From contig HF985651.1 in the NCBI GenBank assembly GCA_000431155.1, forward strand, positions 135,652 to 187,674: a stretch of 52,023 nt of DNA, read 5' to 3'. The position numbers and the translations under genes were made by a program. Each line of letters opens with the position of its first letter. Position 1 is the first letter of the stretch. Source of the stretch: Bacteroides sp. CAG:927 (lineage in GTDB: Bacteria; Bacteroidota; Bacteroidia; Bacteroidales; Muribaculaceae). The notes under the pieces are model-generated. The model searched no databases. It saw only the letters and a program-made list of their open reading frames with translations, and was not told the origin of the DNA. Below, in pieces: positions 18,328 through 27,389 of this stretch.

Positions 18328-18358
18328 CGAAGTTAATAAATAATCCTCACAACGCAAA
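18328..18358 (-). promoter_or_regulatory. Promoter of prfA-pyrF
   Basis: Minus-strand TTTG (18355-18358), 19-base spacer, TAACTTCG (18328-18335). One mismatch to the -7 consensus. It lies 25 bases before the prfA start. Confidence 0.65.
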
Positions 18359-18393
18359 GAATGTAATGTATAAGATGTGTCGTATATGTCCAC

Positions 18394-18430
18394 AAAAAAA
18401 ATGTGGCATCGCGCAATCACGCAATGCCAC
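18394..18430 (-). terminator. Terminator after the small secreted protein gene
   Basis: An 11-base stem (18403-18413 with 18420-18430, one wobble pair, loop of six) is followed on the minus strand by eight T (18394-18401). It lies 24 bases beyond the stop of the gene at 18454. Confidence 0.85.
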
Positions 18431-18453
18431 AACCCATAATTGTATCCTGTCTC

Positions 18454-19113
18454 TTATTTTATTGTCACCTTGGAGGTCTTGCTTCCCTGACGGCGGATAA
18501 AGATGCCGTTTTCGGGATTGCTGATGCGCATTCCCTGCAGGTTGTAATATTCCACGGGAGCGTTCTCGTCATTGGTGGTCACCGATTTGATGCTGTCGTA
18601 AGTCGGGTCGGTAAATGAAAAATAAGCATAATAGTACGGTGAATCGTCGCCTGAGTCAAGGAAGCCGGTGAAGTTTATCATTCCGTCATATGTGCGTACA
18701 CCGTCAGCCACAGTCGGAGTAAGTGTTGAATACATACCGTAATATATGAACAGATAGTTCAGATTGGTCGCGGTTCCGCTCTCATCATACACTATGCCTG
18801 TCGAATATCCCCCATCTCCATCAAGCAGATACCCCATTGAATAGTCGGAATATAATTCAATGTTGTCACCGGTCAGTGTGATTCCATAATTTGTGTCATC
18901 AACCATGTCTCCGATTGTGAAGCTCAGTGGCTGTCCGGAATTGACAAAGTTCTCAATCGTGTAGGTGCCGTTGGCACTGATGGTGAATTCCGATTGAAAG
19001 TCCTGACAATAGGTCTGGCTGTCTGAATCATAAACATTGAATGTCAGTACTTCGGCATGGCTTACAGCAACGGTAGCCATAAATGAAAGTGCAAGAGTAA
19101 AAAGTTTCTTCAT
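18454..19113 (-). CDS. Secreted protein of unknown function with Bacteroidales-type C-terminal motif
   Basis: A 219-residue protein. MKKLFTLALSFMATVAVSHA is a clear signal peptide. The mature part is rich in Tyr, Asp, Ser and Thr and looks beta-rich, as in extracellular beta-sandwich domains. The last 30 residues (YYNLQGMRISNPENGIFI, then a basic tail ending KVTIK) resemble the short C-terminal element on many Bacteroidales secreted proteins, related to type IX sorting domains. Export to the cell surface is therefore possible, not shown. I do not recognise a catalytic motif. The gene stands alone, divergent from tig, and has its own terminator. Confidence 0.75.
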   Translation of the reverse strand: MKKLFTLALSFMATVAVSHAEVLTFNVYDSDSQTYCQDFQSEFTISANGTYTIENFVNSGQPLSFTIGDMVDDTNYGITLTGDNIELYSDYSMGYLLDGDGGYSTGIVYDESGTATNLNYLFIYYGMYSTLTPTVADGVRTYDGMINFTGFLDSGDDSPYYYAYFSFTDPTYDSIKSVTTNDENAPVEYYNLQGMRISNPENGIFIRRQGSKTSKVTIK

Positions 19114-19283
19114 AAAAAATAGTTAATGTGAAAATGAATAATTATTACAAACTAAATATTAAATTTTGATATTCTGTTGCGTTCATGCGTTAAATTCTAT
19201 TAAAACGCAATTAAAAAACGCCGAACCATATTGATGTGTAATTTGTATTGTAACTATATACATAAATTATGCATCTTTCTGCC

Positions 19284-19300
19284 GCGTTTTCATAAAACGC
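19284..19300. repeat. Inverted repeat GCGTTTT-CAT-AAAACGC
   Basis: A perfect 7-base inverted repeat with a 3-base centre, 27 bases upstream of the tig -33 element. It could be an operator or a small hairpin. A related AAAACGC string lies about 80 bases further upstream. Confidence 0.5.
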
Positions 19301-19326
19301 ATAAAAAACATTAAAATCAACAGGAA

Positions 19327-19358
19327 ATTGTGCAATCCCATACTAAATATTAATTTTG
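19327..19358 (+). promoter_or_regulatory. Promoter of tig
   Basis: ATTG (19327-19330), 20-base spacer, TAATTTTG (19351-19358). Predicted leader of roughly 45-50 bases before the ATG at 19413. Confidence 0.65.
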
Positions 19359-19412
19359 CACCTTGAAATCAATTTAATGATACTTCAATCAAATCTAACA
19401 TCATAAAATTTT

Positions 19413-20774
19413 ATGAACGTAACCCTGCAAAATACCGATGCCGTTAGCGCTCGTTTGACTGTGTCGGTAGAAGAGAACGATTACAAAGAAAAAGTGTTGG
19501 CCGACCTTAAAAAGATTGGCCGCAACAACCAGATTCCCGGATTTCGCAAAGGTCATGTGGCCATTGGCGAGCTCCAGCGTCGTTTCGGCCGTCAGGTTAC
19601 CAGCGATGTCATCAACGAGCTGGTTTATGACGCTGTCACTAATTATATCCGCGACAACAAGCTCAATATACTTGGCGCCCCGGTGCCCGTGGAAGTGAAG
19701 GAACTTGACCTCAAGAACCAGAAAGATTTCACTTTTGAATTTGACCTCGCTCTCGCCCCCGAGCTTGACATCAAAGTTGACAAGGACGAAAAGATACCCT
19801 ATTATAATATAGAGGTGAGCGATGAGATGATCAATGAGCAGGATGCCGCTTTCCGCAAACGCTTCGGCGCTCAGGTGCCCGGCGAGGAAGTGGAGCCCGA
19901 CGCTCTTGTCAAGGGCGCTATCATGCAGCTCAACGAGGACGGTACCGTTAAGGAAGGTGATGACGCTATTCAGGTAGTAAGCGGCATTATCGCTCCCATG
20001 TACTTTGTTGACAAGGATGAGGCTGCCAAATTCACTGGCAAGAAGGTCGGCGACAAGGTTGTCTTTGATCCCCGCAAGGCTTCCGGCGACAATGTGACCG
20101 AGCTTGCTTCAATGCTCAACATCGACAAGAATCGCACCTCTGAAGTTCAGGGCAACTTTGAGATGACTATTAGCGAAATCATCGTTGTGCGTCCTGCCGA
20201 GGACGGTGAGGAATTCTTCACCAACGTATTCGGTAAAGACCGCGTGCACAATGCCGAGGAGTATCGCGAAGCCCTCAAAGGCATGATCGCTTCTGAGCTT
20301 CAGGGCAACAGCGACATGATATTCTCTTTTAGCGCTCGCAAATTCTTCCTTGAGAAATATGGCAACATGGAGCTTCCTGACGCCATTCTCAAACGCTGGC
20401 TCATCAGCCGCAACGAGTCTCTTAACGAGCAAAACATCGATGAGGAATACGCAAAGATGAAAGACGACCTCAAATGGCAGCTCATCAAGGAGCGCATCGC
20501 ACAGATGCTCGGCGTTAAAATTGAGGAAGCTGACCTCATGGCTCAGGCCAAAGTGCTTGCTGCCCGTCAGTTCGCTCAGTACGGTATGACCAACATGGAC
20601 GATGAAACCATTACCAACTTTGCCAAGAACATCCTTGACGACAAGAACTATCGCGGCCGTCTCATCGAGCAGGTTGGCGATGCCAAGTTCTATTCTGCAC
20701 TCAAGCAGGCTGTGACTTTGGACGAAAGCACAGTCTCTCTTGACGCTTTCAAGGAAATCGCATCCAAGATCTAA
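19413..20774 (+). CDS. tig: Trigger factor
   Basis: A 453-residue ribosome-associated chaperone. The N-terminal ribosome-binding domain has the tail signature as IPGFRKGHVAIGELQRRFG (family consensus GFRxGxxP). A central segment (about 150-245) replaces or diverges from the FKBP-type isomerase domain, and the long helical C-terminal arms follow. It receives nascent chains at the exit tunnel. tig near clpP and clpX is a common bacterial arrangement, but here a mannosidase gene and a strong terminator separate them. It is monocistronic by sequence signals. Confidence 0.93.
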   Translation: MNVTLQNTDAVSARLTVSVEENDYKEKVLADLKKIGRNNQIPGFRKGHVAIGELQRRFGRQVTSDVINELVYDAVTNYIRDNKLNILGAPVPVEVKELDLKNQKDFTFEFDLALAPELDIKVDKDEKIPYYNIEVSDEMINEQDAAFRKRFGAQVPGEEVEPDALVKGAIMQLNEDGTVKEGDDAIQVVSGIIAPMYFVDKDEAAKFTGKKVGDKVVFDPRKASGDNVTELASMLNIDKNRTSEVQGNFEMTISEIIVVRPAEDGEEFFTNVFGKDRVHNAEEYREALKGMIASELQGNSDMIFSFSARKFFLEKYGNMELPDAILKRWLISRNESLNEQNIDEEYAKMKDDLKWQLIKERIAQMLGVKIEEADLMAQAKVLAARQFAQYGMTNMDDETITNFAKNILDDKNYRGRLIEQVGDAKFYSALKQAVTLDESTVSLDAFKEIASKI

Positions 20775-20792
20775 AACAATATTTTCGCGATC

Positions 20793-20833
20793 AAATTTGC
20801 GGCATTCCTAACGGGTGCCGCAAATTTTTTTTT
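20793..20833 (+). terminator. Rho-independent terminator after tig
   Basis: A perfect 12-base stem (20793-20804 with 20816-20827) around an 11-base loop runs into nine T (20825-20833). It lies 18 bases after the tig stop. Confidence 0.93.
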
Positions 20834-20864
20834 GTGCATATGCTTGTATATGAAGCATAATGTG

Positions 20865-20872
20865 TAAATTTG
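20865..20872 (+). promoter_or_regulatory. -7 element of the GH92 gene
   Basis: TAAATTTG lies 12 bases before the ATG at 20885. CTTG occurs 18 bases upstream as a weak -33. The implied leader is very short. Confidence 0.5.
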
Positions 20873-20884
20873 TAAAAACCAATT

Positions 20885-23065
20885 ATGATGAAAGCACTTC
20901 CATTATTAGCATTCTCTCTCCTGTTATCCGCCTGTGCGGGTAGCGGCGATGCTCCGAAAACACCGGCAGAAATGGTGGATCCGCTTATAGGCACCGATTT
21001 TACCGGCAATACATATCCCGGCGCGCAGGCCCCTCGCGGCATGGTGCAGCTTAGCCCCGACAATGGCATCCCCGGTTGGGACCGCATTGCCGGATACTAT
21101 TATCCCGATAGCACTATTGCCGGCTTCAGCCATACTCATCTTTCGGGAGTTGGGGCAGGGGACATGTACGATGTCTCCTATATGCCCGTCATGCTCCCTG
21201 TGCGCGAGGCGCCGGCACCTCTCGGCATACATTCGCGTTTCAGCCATGACAGCGAAGAAGCGTCTGCAGGATATTACAAGGTCACCCTCAGCGACTATGA
21301 TATTGATGTGGAGCTTACCGCCACATCTCGCACAGGCATCCAGCGTTATACCTTCCGTCGCGGTGGGCCTGCGGCCGTCATTCTGAATCTCGCCAAGGCC
21401 ATGAACTGGGATTCCGTCACTGCCGCCGGAGTGAGGCGCGTAAGCCCCGATGAACTTTCGGGTTATCGTTTCTCCACAGGGTGGGCGCGTGACCAGCGTG
21501 TGTATTTCCGCACAAGGTTCTCAAGGGCTCCCGATTCTGTTAAGATTGTACCCGGTGGCATTGCATGGTGCTATTTCAATACCGCCCCCGATGAAAAGAT
21601 AGTGCTCTGCACCGGTCTGTCGGGCGTGAGTGAGGAGGGTGCGGGAAAAAATCTCACCGCAGAGGCTCCCGGCGACAATTTTGATGAATACGTGCAGAGC
21701 GCACGGGCTTTGTGGAACAAGGAGCTGTCCGTGGTGAACGTGAGCAGCAGCGATGACGCGCGCTTGCGCACCTTCTACACCGCGCTCTATCACACCATCA
21801 TTTGCCCCACTATATTCTGTGATGTTGACGGCAGATACTTCGGCCCTGACAAGCAGATTCACAACGGAGGTGTCACCACCAACTACTCTACATTCTCCCT
21901 CTGGGACACTTATCGCGCACTCCATCCCCTCCTTGCCATAATCAATCCGCGTCGCAACGGTGATATGGCATCCTCGCTTATAGAGTTCTATAACCAGAGC
22001 GGTCGCCTTCCTGTGTGGAACATGTGGGGCGGTGAAACAGACATGATGATAGGCTACCATGCCGTGCCGGTAATAGTTAATGCCGTTCTCAAGGGGCAGG
22101 GGCCCATAGACCCGGAAGACGCTCTTGCCGCATGTATCGCCACCTCCAATATTGACGATTATCGCGGCATAGGTCTCTATAAGCAGCTCGGTTATGTGCC
22201 TTACGATGTCGATGATCCTTACTGTCAGGACAACTGGTCTTTGTCTCGCACTCTTGAGTATGCTTACGATGACTACTGCATTGCCCGTCTCGCCGGTTTC
22301 CTTGGCCACAAAGATGTGGAGAGCGAGTATTTGAAACGCTCAAAGAACTATGTCAACGCATTCAATCCCGCTACCCGTTGGATGCAGCCGCGCGACAGCA
22401 AGGGCGAATGGCTTCGCGACTTCTCTCCCGATGACTACACCACCTATATCTGTGAGGGCAACGGGTGGCAGTATTTTTGGTCCGTTCAGCACGATGTGGA
22501 CGGCCTCATCAGCCTGATTGGCGGCAAAGACAAATTTATTGCGCGTCTTGACAGCATGTTCTCTTATACCCCCAAAACCAATGAGGGGCTTCCTATTTTC
22601 TCTACCGGCATGATAGGACAGTACGCTCATGGCAACGAGCCGAGCCATCATGTGGCGTTTCTCTACAACAAGGTTCAGCAGCCGTGGAAAGCGCAGAAAC
22701 TCGTGCGCCGCATCCTTACCGAGCTTTACAACGACACTCCTGCCGGGCTGTGTGGCAATGACGATTGCGGACAGATGTCTGCATGGTATGTCTTTGGTGC
22801 CATGGGCTTCTATCCCGTTGACCCTGTGAGCGGAGAATACGAGCTTGTTACACCGTTGTTTGACAAAGTTGAAATCCGCACTCCCTCCGGATATGTCTTT
22901 ACTCTCCTTGCCCCGGGCGCGGAAAAAGGCAACAAGCCCTATATAAAATCAGTGAAAGTCAACGGCAAGCCCTATCACAAGAGCTTCATAACCCACAGCA
23001 TGATTATGGCAGGCGACACCGTTGAACTTGAACTTACTGATCGCGAGGGTGAGATATGGTACTGA
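20885..23065 (+). CDS. GH92 family alpha-mannosidase lipoprotein
   Basis: A 726-residue exo-alpha-mannosidase (glycoside hydrolase family 92, calcium-dependent, inverting). The N-terminus MMKALPLLAFSLLLSACAG is a lipoprotein signal with its Cys near residue 17. The N-terminal beta-sandwich begins VDPLIGTDFTGNTYPGAQAP. The (alpha/alpha)6 catalytic domain has TNYSTFSLWDTYRALHPLL, GNEPSHHVAFLYN near residue 583 and GNDDCGQMSAWYVFGAMGFYP near 624. It is predicted to trim mannose from host or yeast N-glycans at the cell surface or periplasm. It lies between tig and clpP and has its own short-leader promoter. Confidence 0.95.
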   Translation: MMKALPLLAFSLLLSACAGSGDAPKTPAEMVDPLIGTDFTGNTYPGAQAPRGMVQLSPDNGIPGWDRIAGYYYPDSTIAGFSHTHLSGVGAGDMYDVSYMPVMLPVREAPAPLGIHSRFSHDSEEASAGYYKVTLSDYDIDVELTATSRTGIQRYTFRRGGPAAVILNLAKAMNWDSVTAAGVRRVSPDELSGYRFSTGWARDQRVYFRTRFSRAPDSVKIVPGGIAWCYFNTAPDEKIVLCTGLSGVSEEGAGKNLTAEAPGDNFDEYVQSARALWNKELSVVNVSSSDDARLRTFYTALYHTIICPTIFCDVDGRYFGPDKQIHNGGVTTNYSTFSLWDTYRALHPLLAIINPRRNGDMASSLIEFYNQSGRLPVWNMWGGETDMMIGYHAVPVIVNAVLKGQGPIDPEDALAACIATSNIDDYRGIGLYKQLGYVPYDVDDPYCQDNWSLSRTLEYAYDDYCIARLAGFLGHKDVESEYLKRSKNYVNAFNPATRWMQPRDSKGEWLRDFSPDDYTTYICEGNGWQYFWSVQHDVDGLISLIGGKDKFIARLDSMFSYTPKTNEGLPIFSTGMIGQYAHGNEPSHHVAFLYNKVQQPWKAQKLVRRILTELYNDTPAGLCGNDDCGQMSAWYVFGAMGFYPVDPVSGEYELVTPLFDKVEIRTPSGYVFTLLAPGAEKGNKPYIKSVKVNGKPYHKSFITHSMIMAGDTVELELTDREGEIWY

Positions 23066-23091
23066 CGCAAATTTATTTTCATGTGAAAATA

Positions 23092-23123
23092 TTTGTTTGA
23101 AACAGGGAAAAATACTAACTTTG
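23092..23123 (+). promoter_or_regulatory. Promoter of clpP-clpX
   Basis: TTTG (23092-23095), 20-base spacer, TAACTTTG (23116-23123): a perfect consensus match about 30 bases before clpP. It overlaps an AT-rich inverted repeat (about 23069-23095) that may terminate the GH92 transcript. Confidence 0.75.
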
Positions 23124-23153
23124 AATTAAGAAATAAAACAGAATATCATTTAT

Positions 23154-23840
23154 ATGAATAACGATTTCAGAAATTATGCAGTTAAGCATCTTGGCATGAA
23201 CGGCCTCGCCGTTGACCAGTACGCCGCTGCTCTTTCGTCTCAAATTACTTCAAGCTACATTTCCCCAACCATCATTGAAGAGCGTCAGCTCAATGTGGCG
23301 CAGATGGATGTCTTCTCGCGTCTGATGATGGACCGTGTCATTTTCCTTGGCACCGAAGTTAATGATTACACCGCAAATGTTATACAGGCTCAGCTTCTTT
23401 ACCTTGATTCCACCGATTCAGGCAAGGATGTGAGCATTTACATCAACTCCCCCGGCGGTTCCGTTTACGCCGGTCTGGGCATTTATGACACAATGCAGTA
23501 CATATCCAGCGATGTTGCCACCATCTGCACCGGTATGGCCGCTTCCATGGCCGCTGTGTTGCTCGTGGCCGGTGCTAAAGGCAAGCGTTTTGCCCTCAAG
23601 CATTCGCGTGTCATGATTCATCAGCCCATGGGTGGTGCGCAAGGTCAGGCTTCTGACATTGAAATCACCGCGCGTGAAATTCAGAAACTCAAAAAAGAAC
23701 TTTATACCATAATCTCTGATCATAGTGGTATGTCGTTTGACAAGGTTGAGCGTGATTCCGACCGCGATTATTGGATGACCGCTCAGGAAGCCAAGGAATA
23801 CGGCATGATTGATGATGTGCTTGTTAAAGCCAAACACTAA
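23154..23840 (+). CDS. clpP: ATP-dependent Clp protease proteolytic subunit
   Basis: A 228-residue serine protease subunit that forms the 14-mer chamber of ClpXP. The triad is in place with the usual spacing: S131 in TGMAASMAAVLL, H156 in MIHQPMGG and D205 in SDRDYWMTAQEAKEYG. The signature YINSPGGSVYAGLGIYD is also present. The N-terminal 30 residues probably include a propeptide. The clpX gene follows after 15 bases, so the complex is produced from one transcript. Confidence 0.97.
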   Translation: MNNDFRNYAVKHLGMNGLAVDQYAAALSSQITSSYISPTIIEERQLNVAQMDVFSRLMMDRVIFLGTEVNDYTANVIQAQLLYLDSTDSGKDVSIYINSPGGSVYAGLGIYDTMQYISSDVATICTGMAASMAAVLLVAGAKGKRFALKHSRVMIHQPMGGAQGQASDIEITAREIQKLKKELYTIISDHSGMSFDKVERDSDRDYWMTAQEAKEYGMIDDVLVKAKH

Positions 23841-23855
23841 CTTTTTACACCATTT

Positions 23856-25115
23856 ATGGCAAAAAAGAAATCTGATGATCAGGATATAAGATGTGCATTC
23901 TGTGGAGCGCGTCCCGATGCCTCCAACCTTATGGTGCCAAGTCCTATATCCAATGTATATATCTGTGCCGATTGTGTCAACCACATCCAGCAGGCCGTGA
24001 AGGAATTCACCGGTGAGGCTGTGCCGACCTCCAAAGCTGATGTCCCGGAGCAGCACGATTTGACCAAAATCCCGAAACCTGTTGAAATCTGTGAGTTTCT
24101 CAACAGTTATGTGATAGGGCAGGAGTCGGCTAAGAAATACTTGTCCGTGGCTGTATATAACCACTATAAGCGTTTGGCGCAGCATGCCGATGACGATGTG
24201 GATATTGAAAAAAGCAATATCATAATGGTTGGTCCTACCGGCACCGGTAAAACTCTGTTGGCTAAAACCATAGCTCGCCTTTTGGATGTGCCTTTCACCA
24301 TTGTGGATGCCACGGTTCTTACCGAGGCCGGATATGTGGGCGAGGATATTGAAAGCCTGCTCACCCGTCTGTTGCAGGCTGCTGACTACAATGTGGAAAA
24401 AGCTGAAAAAGGCATCGTGTTTATTGATGAAATCGACAAGATTGCCCGTAAAGGCGACAACCCCTCCATCACTCGCGATGTCAGCGGTGAAGGTGTGCAG
24501 CAGGGTTTGCTCAAACTACTTGAAGGTTCCATCGTCAATGTACCCCCGCAGGGTGGACGCAAGCATCCCGAGCAGCGCATGATACCCGTTAACACCAAAA
24601 ACATTTTGTTTATATGTGGAGGTGCCTTTGACGGTATTGAGCGAAAGATCGCCCAGCGTCTCAATTCCCATGTGGTCGGTTATACCAATAGCGTCCGTCC
24701 GGGCGTGAACCGTGAAAATTTCTTGCAGTATGTGGCTCCACAGGATTTGAAGTCTTTTGGTCTCATACCCGAAATTATCGGCCGTTTGCCTATTCTCACC
24801 CATCTTGATCCTTTGGACCGTTCTGCATTGCGCCGTGTCCTTACCGAGCCTAAAAATGCCATCGTTAAGCAGTATCAGAAGCTCTTTAAGATGGATGGTG
24901 TGGAACTGGAATTTGAGCCGGCAACACTCGATCTTATTGTGGACAAAGCCATTGAATACAAGCTCGGTGCCCGTGGCCTCCGCTCGATTGTTGAGTCCAT
25001 AATGATTGATGCTATGTATGATATCCCTTCTCAAAAAGTAGAGAAATTCATAGTCACTCCCGATTACGCTCTTGAAAAATTGCGTAATGCTAATTTTGAA
25101 GTAAATAATTTATAG
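23856..25115 (+). CDS. clpX: ClpX ATPase, unfoldase subunit of ClpXP
   Basis: A 419-residue AAA+ protein. The N-terminal zinc-binding domain has CAFCGARPDAS, then YICADC (two CxxC pairs). Walker A is GPTGTGKT and Walker B is VFIDEIDKIA; the pore loop lies in AGYVGEDIESLL. Sensor residues and the C-terminal small domain (LGARGLRSIVESIMIDAMYDIPS) are present. It selects substrates, unfolds them and feeds them to ClpP. It follows clpP by 15 bases. Confidence 0.97.
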   Translation: MAKKKSDDQDIRCAFCGARPDASNLMVPSPISNVYICADCVNHIQQAVKEFTGEAVPTSKADVPEQHDLTKIPKPVEICEFLNSYVIGQESAKKYLSVAVYNHYKRLAQHADDDVDIEKSNIIMVGPTGTGKTLLAKTIARLLDVPFTIVDATVLTEAGYVGEDIESLLTRLLQAADYNVEKAEKGIVFIDEIDKIARKGDNPSITRDVSGEGVQQGLLKLLEGSIVNVPPQGGRKHPEQRMIPVNTKNILFICGGAFDGIERKIAQRLNSHVVGYTNSVRPGVNRENFLQYVAPQDLKSFGLIPEIIGRLPILTHLDPLDRSALRRVLTEPKNAIVKQYQKLFKMDGVELEFEPATLDLIVDKAIEYKLGARGLRSIVESIMIDAMYDIPSQKVEKFIVTPDYALEKLRNANFEVNNL

Positions 25116-25187
25116 TAGATACATTCACTCTAAATATATATTTTACCCTCCCCCTCAATTAATTACACCTAAATCTTCATTATAAAT

Positions 25188-27368
25188 ATGGCCAGTCATA
25201 CCGAACTCACCGATGCGCTTAAACTTCATTTTGGCTTTGACACTTTCAAAGGCAATCAGGAAGATATAATCAAAAGCCTTCTTGACGGGAACGACACTTT
25301 TGTGCTTATGCCCACCGGAGGTGGCAAGTCGTTGTGCTACCAGTTGCCATCATTACTGATGGAAGGTACTGCCATAGTTATTTCGCCGCTCATTGCGCTT
25401 ATGAAGAATCAGGTGGATGCTATGCGAAACTTCAGCGAAGAGGACGGCGTGGCGCATTTCCTCAATTCCTCTCTTAACAAGGCCGCTGTGGATCAGGTCA
25501 AGAGCGATATTCTCTCCGGTAAGACAAAGCTCCTTTATGTTGCTCCCGAATCGCTTACCAAAGAAGAATATATTGAGTTCCTGAAAAATGTGTCCATATC
25601 CTTTTACGCTGTTGATGAAGCTCACTGTATATCCGAATGGGGTCATGATTTCCGCCCCGAATATCGGCGTATTCGCCCAATCATAAATGAAATAGGTGCA
25701 CATCCTGTCATTGCTCTTACTGCCACTGCCACTCCTAAGGTGCAGCACGACATCCAGAAAAATCTTGGCATGCTTGGAGCTAACGTGTTCAAAAGCTCGT
25801 TCAACCGTCAGAACCTCTACTACGAAATCCGTCCCAAAACCGCCTCGATAGACAAGGACATAATCAAGTTTATCAAGGGTATGGAAGGTAAGTCTGGTAT
25901 CATATACTGTCTCAGCCGTAAAAAAGTGGAGGAACTTGCTGAACTTTTGCGCGTCAACGACATTAAGGCTTTGGCATACCATGCCGGAATGGACAGTGCC
26001 ACAAGGAGCGCAAATCAGGATGCGTTTCTTTATGAGAAGGTGGATGTGATTGTGGCTACAATAGCTTTTGGCATGGGAATTGACAAACCCGATGTTAGAT
26101 TTGTTATACATTATGACATGCCAAAATCTCTTGAGGGGTACTATCAGGAAACGGGGCGTGCTGGTCGCGACGGTGGCGAAGGTTTGTGTATAACTTTCTA
26201 CGCTGCCAAAGACTTGCAGAAAATGGAGAAATTCATTCAGAACAAACCCGTTGCCGAGCAGGAAATTGGTAGGCAGTTACTTGCCGAAACGGCTTCTTAT
26301 GCCGAATCAAGTATGTGTCGTCGCAAAACTCTGCTGCACTATTTTGGTGAAGAATATACTCAAGAGAATTGTGGCAATTGCGACAACTGTTTAAATCCTA
26401 AGAAGAAAGTGGAAGCGAAAGATGAATTGTGTGCAGTGTTGGAAGCCATTTCCGCACTCAAAGAAAAGTTCAAAGCAGAATATATAATTGATGTCCTACG
26501 TGGAGTTAACTCCAACGAAATCAAGGCATATCGTCATAATGATTTGGAAATTTTCGGCAGCGAAGAGCAGCTTGATGCCAAGTTCCTCAATGCCGTGATT
26601 CGCCAAGGTGTGATTGGCGGTTATATTACCCGCGATATTGAAAACTACGGTTTGCTTCGCCTTACCGACAAAGGTCGCGAATTTTTGAAAAAACCGGTAT
26701 CGTTCAAAATCGTGGAAGATACCGAATTCAATGATGAAGAGGAAGTGGATGTGGTGAAGAGTGGCGCCGGATGCGCTGCCGATCCGGAGCTGTATTCTAT
26801 CCTTAAGGACCTGCGCAAAAAAGTGGCAAAAAAAGTGGGGCTCCCTCCTTATGTCATCTTCCAGGATCCTTCTCTGGAATCTATGGCAACCACATATCCT
26901 ATCACTATTGAGGAACTTGCCGATATATCCGGCGTGGGCATGGGCAAGGCCCGTCGTTACGGACAGGAATTCATCAATGTTATACGCCGTCATGTGGAGG
27001 ACAATGAAATTGAGCGTCCCGAGGACATGAAGGTGCGCACCGTGCCCAACAAGAGCAAAGTGAAAATCAATATCGTGCATCTCATTGACCGCAAGATTCC
27101 TTTGGATGAAATTGCTAATTCCATGGGGCTGGATTTTGATGAGCTTCTTGAGCATATCGAGGGCATACTCAATGCCGGCACTAAGATTGACATTAACTAC
27201 TATGTGGATGAGATTCTTGATGAAGACCAGCAGGATGACATCTACGAGCACTTCAAGGAAAGTGAGATGGGCGATCTCAATACCGCATATAAGGAACTTG
27301 GCGATGAATACACCGAGGACGAAATTAGGCTCGTCCGCATAAAATTCCTCGCCGAAATGGGCTATTAA
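25188..27368 (+). CDS. recQ: RecQ-type ATP-dependent DNA helicase
   Basis: A 726-residue 3'-5' helicase of recombination and repair. Motifs are MPTGGGKSLCYQLP (I), DEAHCISEWGHDFRPEYR (II plus the aromatic-rich loop), ALTATATP (III) and YYQETGRAGRDG (VI). The RQC zinc site uses the Cys of SMCRRKTLLHYF and CGNCDNC. A winged helix and an HRDC domain (about 555-625) follow. A C-terminal extension of about 100 residues (IPLDEIANSMGLDFDELLEHI) resembles the helix-turn-helix tail of many Bacteroidetes RecQ proteins; E. coli RecQ has 609 residues and lacks it. FtsE starts 21 bases downstream. Confidence 0.95.
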   Translation: MASHTELTDALKLHFGFDTFKGNQEDIIKSLLDGNDTFVLMPTGGGKSLCYQLPSLLMEGTAIVISPLIALMKNQVDAMRNFSEEDGVAHFLNSSLNKAAVDQVKSDILSGKTKLLYVAPESLTKEEYIEFLKNVSISFYAVDEAHCISEWGHDFRPEYRRIRPIINEIGAHPVIALTATATPKVQHDIQKNLGMLGANVFKSSFNRQNLYYEIRPKTASIDKDIIKFIKGMEGKSGIIYCLSRKKVEELAELLRVNDIKALAYHAGMDSATRSANQDAFLYEKVDVIVATIAFGMGIDKPDVRFVIHYDMPKSLEGYYQETGRAGRDGGEGLCITFYAAKDLQKMEKFIQNKPVAEQEIGRQLLAETASYAESSMCRRKTLLHYFGEEYTQENCGNCDNCLNPKKKVEAKDELCAVLEAISALKEKFKAEYIIDVLRGVNSNEIKAYRHNDLEIFGSEEQLDAKFLNAVIRQGVIGGYITRDIENYGLLRLTDKGREFLKKPVSFKIVEDTEFNDEEEVDVVKSGAGCAADPELYSILKDLRKKVAKKVGLPPYVIFQDPSLESMATTYPITIEELADISGVGMGKARRYGQEFINVIRRHVEDNEIERPEDMKVRTVPNKSKVKINIVHLIDRKIPLDEIANSMGLDFDELLEHIEGILNAGTKIDINYYVDEILDEDQQDDIYEHFKESEMGDLNTAYKELGDEYTEDEIRLVRIKFLAEMGY

Positions 27369-27389
27369 CCTTTTACTACCGGCATATTT

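Larger units (their letters stand above)
19114..19412. other. AT-rich divergent intergenic region upstream of tig
   Basis: About 300 bases with no credible coding frame. It contains the tig promoter (19327-19358), a perfect hairpin GCGTTTT-CAT-AAAACGC (19284-19300) and further copies of GCGTT/AACGC-type strings between about 19179 and 19231. No RNA gene is recognisable. Confidence 0.5.
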
